Assembly (NCBI GenBank): GCA_033549345.1
Contig: JAWSUT010000042.1
Coordinates: 1-17,650 of the forward strand
Direction: 5' to 3'
Source of the DNA: JAWSUT01 sp033549345
GTDB taxonomy: Bacteria; Bacillota; Dethiobacteria; Dethiobacterales; Dethiobacteraceae
Length of the DNA: 17,650 nt
Position numbers and translations under genes: made by a program. The notes beneath the pieces are model-generated. The model was not told the origin of the DNA. It saw nothing but the letters and a program-made list of their open reading frames with translations, and did no database searches. Positions 14,666 to 17,650 of the stretch are shown in pieces (the first letter of the stretch is position 1; each line of letters opens with the position of its first letter).

Positions 14666-15661
14666 ATGCTGGCAGCACGCTACTACGCACCCGGCGATAT
14701 CCGGGTGGAAGACGTCCCAGTGCCAATCCCCCGGGACAGGCAGGTACTGGTTCGCATACAGGCAGCAGGCATCTGCGGCTCCGATATGCATAACTATCGG
14801 ATAGGGATGTTTATGACCTATGCGCCTGTGACGGTGGGCCATGAATTCTGCGGTGTCGTTTGCGAAACCGGCCCGTTGGTTTCCGCCGTCAAACCGGGAG
14901 ACTTCGTGGTAGCCGATTCCAGAGTTTACTGCACCCAGTGCCCGCATTGCCAAAGCGGCCAGGTCAACCGATGCTGCAGCCTGGGCTTTCTGGGCGAGGT
15001 CTGTGACGGCGGCTTTGCCGAATATGCCCTCCTGGAAGAACACCAGCTGTTTAAACTCCCTGCAGGGATAGCTCCCGAACAGGCAGCTCTCCTGGAGCCC
15101 CTGTCGGTGGCGCTGCATATCTGGGAAAAAGCAAAACGCGTATCCCAAAAAAGACTTGCCATCGTCGGCGCCGGCCCCATCGGCCAGCTGGTCACACAGG
15201 TTTCGGCCGCACTGTCCGACACGGAAATCCTCATTGTGGAGCCGTCCCCGGCCAGAAGGTCTGCAGCGAAAAACCTGGGTGCCCACCGGGCCATCAGTCC
15301 TGATGAGACAGAACAATACACCGACTGGGCCGACTGCGTCATTGAAGCCGTCGGCAAAACAGCCGCCCTGGAATCTGCGTTCAACCTTGCCTCCATCGGG
15401 AGTACCGTAGTGCTGGCCGGACTGTTTGAAGAGACGTTTGGCGGCGACATGAATCTGGTTACGGAAAAAGAACTGCACGTCTGTGGCGTAAACGGCTTCA
15501 CCACCCAAAACATGGCCGACGCTATAGCCCTTACTCACAAAAAAACGCTCGACCCGTCAGCGGTCATATCGCAGCGTTTCCCCCTGCGGGAAACCCGGCA
15601 GGCGTTTGAGACCATGAATGATGCCGGCCGCTGTCCCGGCAAAGTACTTGTGTTACCGTAA
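14666..15661 (+). CDS. Zinc-dependent alcohol dehydrogenase (MDR family, sorbitol/threonine dehydrogenase-like)
   Basis: It oxidises a secondary or primary alcohol with NAD in the cytoplasm. The 331-residue medium-chain dehydrogenase has catalytic zinc ligands Cys37 and His59-Glu60 (GHEFCG). The structural-zinc cysteines are 89, 92, 95 and 103. The Rossmann motif is VGAGPIG, followed by an acidic residue in LIVEPSP, which favours NAD over NADP. The ATG at 14666 is used because AAAGGA is eight bases upstream; an ATG at 14657 overlaps that site. It lies between a sugar-type transporter and a HisD-family enzyme, 25 bases ahead of the latter, so it probably works on the imported compound. The exact substrate is unknown; sorbitol, threonine or sulfonate diol dehydrogenases share this architecture. 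Confidence 0.91.
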   Translation: MLAARYYAPGDIRVEDVPVPIPRDRQVLVRIQAAGICGSDMHNYRIGMFMTYAPVTVGHEFCGVVCETGPLVSAVKPGDFVVADSRVYCTQCPHCQSGQVNRCCSLGFLGEVCDGGFAEYALLEEHQLFKLPAGIAPEQAALLEPLSVALHIWEKAKRVSQKRLAIVGAGPIGQLVTQVSAALSDTEILIVEPSPARRSAAKNLGAHRAISPDETEQYTDWADCVIEAVGKTAALESAFNLASIGSTVVLAGLFEETFGGDMNLVTEKELHVCGVNGFTTQNMADAIALTHKKTLDPSAVISQRFPLRETRQAFETMNDAGRCPGKVLVLP

Positions 15662-15686
15662 GCCCAATAAGAAAGGAGTCGTATCT

Positions 15687-16991
15687 ATGATCCAGACCTA
15701 CAAGCTCAGTGAGATGCAGAAAGACGACATTAAACGGATACTCAAGCGCAGCGAGGTGGAAACGGCCGGTGTCCATGAGCTGGTCAAAAAGATCATTGAA
15801 GATGTGAAAACCCAGGGAGACCCGGCCCTTGTAAAATATACAAAAGAGTTTGAAGACATTGTAATCCAGGAAGACCGTGTGGAAGTAACCAAAGAAGAAA
15901 TCGCAGAAGCGTACCGCCAGGTCGACGCAGACACAGTTGAATCCATCCGTGTCCTGGCCGACCAGGTACGCCGTTTCCATAAAGCGCAGCTGCCCGAAAA
16001 AATGTGGTCCACCGAACTCTCGCCCGGTTTGGTGGCCGGACAGATGGTTGTGCCTCTGCAGCGTGTGGGCTGTTATGTCCCGGGCGGACGGGGCTGGTTC
16101 CCCTCCGCGGTGATGATGACCGTGCTGCCTGCCGTGGTGGCCGGTGTGGCAGAAGTGGTGGTCTGTACCCCCGCCACCACCGGCGGCATCATCAATCCCG
16201 GCACCCTGGTGGCGCTGGATATCTGCGGTGCATCCCGCATCTTCCGTATCGGCGGCGCACAGGCCATAGCCGCCATGACCTACGGTACCCAGACAGTCCC
16301 CAAGGTGGAGAAAATCGTCGGCCCCGGCAGCAAGTTTGTTCTGGCGTCGTATCAGCTGCTGCGGGGTGAAGTGGACTTTGGCCCCCTGGCCGGACCGGGC
16401 GAAGGGCTCATCGTTGCCGACGAATCGGCCAAAGCCTCCTGGGCCGCCGCCGATGTCATTATCCAGTGCGAACACGGAACCGATGCCGCCGGAGTCCTGG
16501 TGACACACGTCAAAGAACTGGCGGAAGAAGTGGCTCGCCTCATCCCCGAACACGTGGAACGCCTGGCCCCGCGGAACCGGGAATTTGTCATTGAATCGCT
16601 GCGCAAATTTGGCGCCATCATCATCACAGAGTCACTCCAGGAGTCTCTGGATTTTGCCAATGAATACGCAGTGGAGCATCTGGAAATTATGACGGCCAAC
16701 CCGATGCTGGATATGCAGAAAATCCGCAACGCAGGCGGTATTTACCTCGGGCACTACACCCCCCTGAGCACCGGCTGCTTTGGCTCAGGCCCCAACCACG
16801 TCCTGCCCACAAACAGGCGTGCCGTCCTGGAAGGCGGCCTGGCCACACATCATTTCTATAAACTCGTCACCTTCGAATACTTCTCCAAAGACGGGCTGGC
16901 CCACCTAAGAGACCACATGGTCCGCCTGGCAGAGTACGAGGGATTCCCCGCCCACGGCAACGCCATCCTGGAACGGTTTAAAGAGGAATAA
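15687..16991 (+). CDS. Histidinol dehydrogenase-family enzyme, probably catabolic (HpsN-like)
   Basis: The fold is that of HisD, an NAD-dependent enzyme that oxidises a primary alcohol to a carboxylate in two steps. The 434-residue protein keeps the HisD zinc-site equivalents Gln260 and His263 (IIQCEHG), the catalytic Glu330-His331 (NEYAVEHLEI) and His423 (FPAHGNA). The fourth zinc ligand, Asp360 of E. coli HisD, is replaced by Cys364 (STGCFGSGPNHVLPT), and AGPSE reads AGPGE. No histidine-biosynthesis gene is nearby; the neighbours are a sugar-type importer and an alcohol dehydrogenase. This resembles HisD relatives such as HpsN, which oxidises dihydroxypropanesulfonate to sulfolactate. Naming the substrate would be guesswork. 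The start at 15687 is supported by AAAGGAG eight bases upstream; the frame extends further 5' into the preceding gene. Confidence 0.9.
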   Translation: MIQTYKLSEMQKDDIKRILKRSEVETAGVHELVKKIIEDVKTQGDPALVKYTKEFEDIVIQEDRVEVTKEEIAEAYRQVDADTVESIRVLADQVRRFHKAQLPEKMWSTELSPGLVAGQMVVPLQRVGCYVPGGRGWFPSAVMMTVLPAVVAGVAEVVVCTPATTGGIINPGTLVALDICGASRIFRIGGAQAIAAMTYGTQTVPKVEKIVGPGSKFVLASYQLLRGEVDFGPLAGPGEGLIVADESAKASWAAADVIIQCEHGTDAAGVLVTHVKELAEEVARLIPEHVERLAPRNREFVIESLRKFGAIIITESLQESLDFANEYAVEHLEIMTANPMLDMQKIRNAGGIYLGHYTPLSTGCFGSGPNHVLPTNRRAVLEGGLATHHFYKLVTFEYFSKDGLAHLRDHMVRLAEYEGFPAHGNAILERFKEE

Positions 16992-17000
16992 AACACAAAA

Positions 17001-17030
17001 CAGCTAAGGCCCTCCTTAGCTGTTTTTTTT
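17001..17030. terminator. Strong terminator ending the transporter-dehydrogenase unit
   Basis: CAGCTAAGG (17001-17009) and CCTTAGCTG (17014-17022) form a perfect 9-bp stem with a 4-base loop followed by eight T. The preceding AAAA can pair with the first T residues, extending the stem. Confidence 0.93.
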
Positions 17031-17108
17031 CACCGTCATAACCCCGCTACGCCCCCCACCTGTAACATTCTGCCAAAAGGGTTAGAGCCCATTTTGTCAA
17101 ATATACAA

Positions 17109-17138
17109 TGTGACAGTGGGGACGGATCCACTGTCACA
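17109..17138. repeat. REP-like palindrome
   Basis: TGTGACAGTGG (17109-17119) and CCACTGTCACA (17128-17138) are perfect inverted 11-mers around an 8-base centre. It lacks a U-tract. Similar GTGACAG-GGGGACGG-type palindromes are scattered in many Firmicutes genomes, from memory; a copy number could not be checked. Its ends TGTGA and TCACA also resemble CRP half-sites. Confidence 0.65.
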
Positions 17139-17173
17139 GAATTATGTTAAATAAGTCAAACCTGACCCCCGGG

Positions 17174-17189
17174 TGTGATGTATGTCACA
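17174..17189. promoter_or_regulatory. Perfect CRP/FNR-type binding site upstream of the cytochrome gene
   Basis: TGTGATGTATGTCACA fits TGTGA-N6-TCACA exactly. A -10-like TAAACT lies at 17212-17217, which would place transcription near 17224 and the site centre near -42. That is the class II activator position. The cytochrome gene would then start about 29 bases into the message. Confidence 0.55.
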
Positions 17190-17252
17190 GTCACAGGTGC
17201 CGGCAGCAAGATAAACTGGTAACAAGGAAAAACCGACGGGAGTGGACATAGC

Positions 17253-17650
17253 TTGCGGAAATCTTTTTTGGCTTTACTTTTACTTATGTTTTTTGTCACC
17301 GGCTGTTCCCGGACACCGGCACCCGACACGCAAAGCAGAGCGGAGGGAGGAGGGTGCACAGACTGCCACGGGGACTATGTGACTGCTTTTGCGGACTCAA
17401 CCCACGGTTTGGCTGACCTGGACTGTGCAGACTGCCACAGCGGACTGGATGCGCACCTGCAGAGCAGAACGAACCTGCCGGCTATTGATGTGCGCGGGGA
17501 GGCCTGCGCGTCCTGCCACGCTGAAATCCACAGTGAATGGCTGGCTTCGCCCCATGCCCAAATCCCACTGGATCTCTTCCCCAACGACCCGCGCATACTG
17601 CAGTGCATGAAGTGTCACCAGGGCAGCGGCTTTGCCGCTGTGATCGAAAG
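17253..17650 (+). CDS. Multiheme c-type cytochrome lipoprotein (3' end missing)
   Basis: The first 132 residues are in the window. A TTG start (17253-17255) is used: GGGAG (17238-17242) lies ten bases upstream and no ATG fits. The N-terminus is a short lipoprotein signal, RKSFLALLLLMFFVTGC, with lipid-anchored Cys18. Four CxxCH heme-attachment motifs follow: CTDCH (35-39), CADCH (58-62), CASCH (85-89) and CMKCH (118-122). Extra histidines (e.g. 51, 68, 93, 101) could be distal ligands. This is an extracytoplasmic electron carrier or the N-terminal part of a larger multiheme reductase or decaheme protein; the fragment does not decide. It needs heme and a cytochrome c assembly system, and the membrane protein at the left edge may belong to one. 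It is preceded by a CRP/FNR-type site. Confidence 0.88.
   Translation, partial: MRKSFLALLLLMFFVTGCSRTPAPDTQSRAEGGGCTDCHGDYVTAFADSTHGLADLDCADCHSGLDAHLQSRTNLPAIDVRGEACASCHAEIHSEWLASPHAQIPLDLFPNDPRILQCMKCHQGSGFAAVIE

Noticed and set aside
15687..16991. Genuine biosynthetic histidinol dehydrogenase (hisD)
   Set aside because: A metal-ligand Asp is replaced by Cys, no his genes adjoin, and the neighbours are a sugar-type transporter and alcohol dehydrogenase.

Overview
This window comes from an anaerobic Bacillota-type bacterium (Clostridia- or Dethiobacteria-like is my guess). The base composition is moderately GC-rich, with strong GGAGG-type ribosome sites and tight gene packing. The gene set combines a cobA-hemD fusion with NirJ1/NirJ2-type radical SAM proteins and multiheme c-type cytochrome functions. 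Taxonomy is inferred from gene content and order, not from a marker gene.

Positions 1-8496 hold a tetrapyrrole locus read left to right. It contains a CcsA/HemX-like membrane protein (5' end missing), sirC, hemC, a cobA-hemD fusion, ahbC, hemB, ahbD, ahbA and ahbB. Together these describe the siroheme-dependent (alternative) heme pathway. HemB, HemC and HemD make uroporphyrinogen III, CobA and SirC make sirohydrochlorin, and after iron insertion AhbA/AhbB decarboxylate siroheme. AhbC and AhbD, both radical SAM enzymes, then finish heme. Two steps have no gene here: glutamyl-tRNA reductase (hemA) and a sirohydrochlorin ferrochelatase. A good promoter followed by a 12-bp palindrome lies just upstream of sirC, and the run ends at a hairpin at 8502-8524.

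The most unusual structure in the window is a pair of ~130-bp elements in opposite orientation that exactly bracket ahbC (4070-4199 and 5394-5521). Their 116-bp cores are about 90% identical. Their outermost arms have different sequences but are each perfectly self-complementary, and several internal differences preserve base pairing. This looks like a structured, possibly mobile, RNA- or hairpin-forming element that I cannot assign to a known family.

Positions 8523-9325 carry a convergent MNT-type nucleotidyltransferase gene (a MntA-like antitoxin without a visible HepT partner) and a 374-bp divergent regulatory region. That region has a promoter for each direction, a perfect 17-bp tandem repeat abutting the hemL -35 box, and a long hairpin-containing hemL leader. 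hemL (9326-10621) ends in a strong terminator.

Positions 10847-16991 form a second transcription unit: a CUT2-type sugar ABC transporter (ATPase, permease, lipoprotein binding protein), a hairpin, a zinc alcohol dehydrogenase and a histidinol-dehydrogenase-family enzyme. With no other his genes present, this reads as uptake and stepwise oxidation of a small hydroxylated compound. A strong terminator closes it. The last 600 bases carry a REP-like palindrome, a perfect CRP/FNR-type site, and the start of a multiheme cytochrome c lipoprotein that runs off the window.
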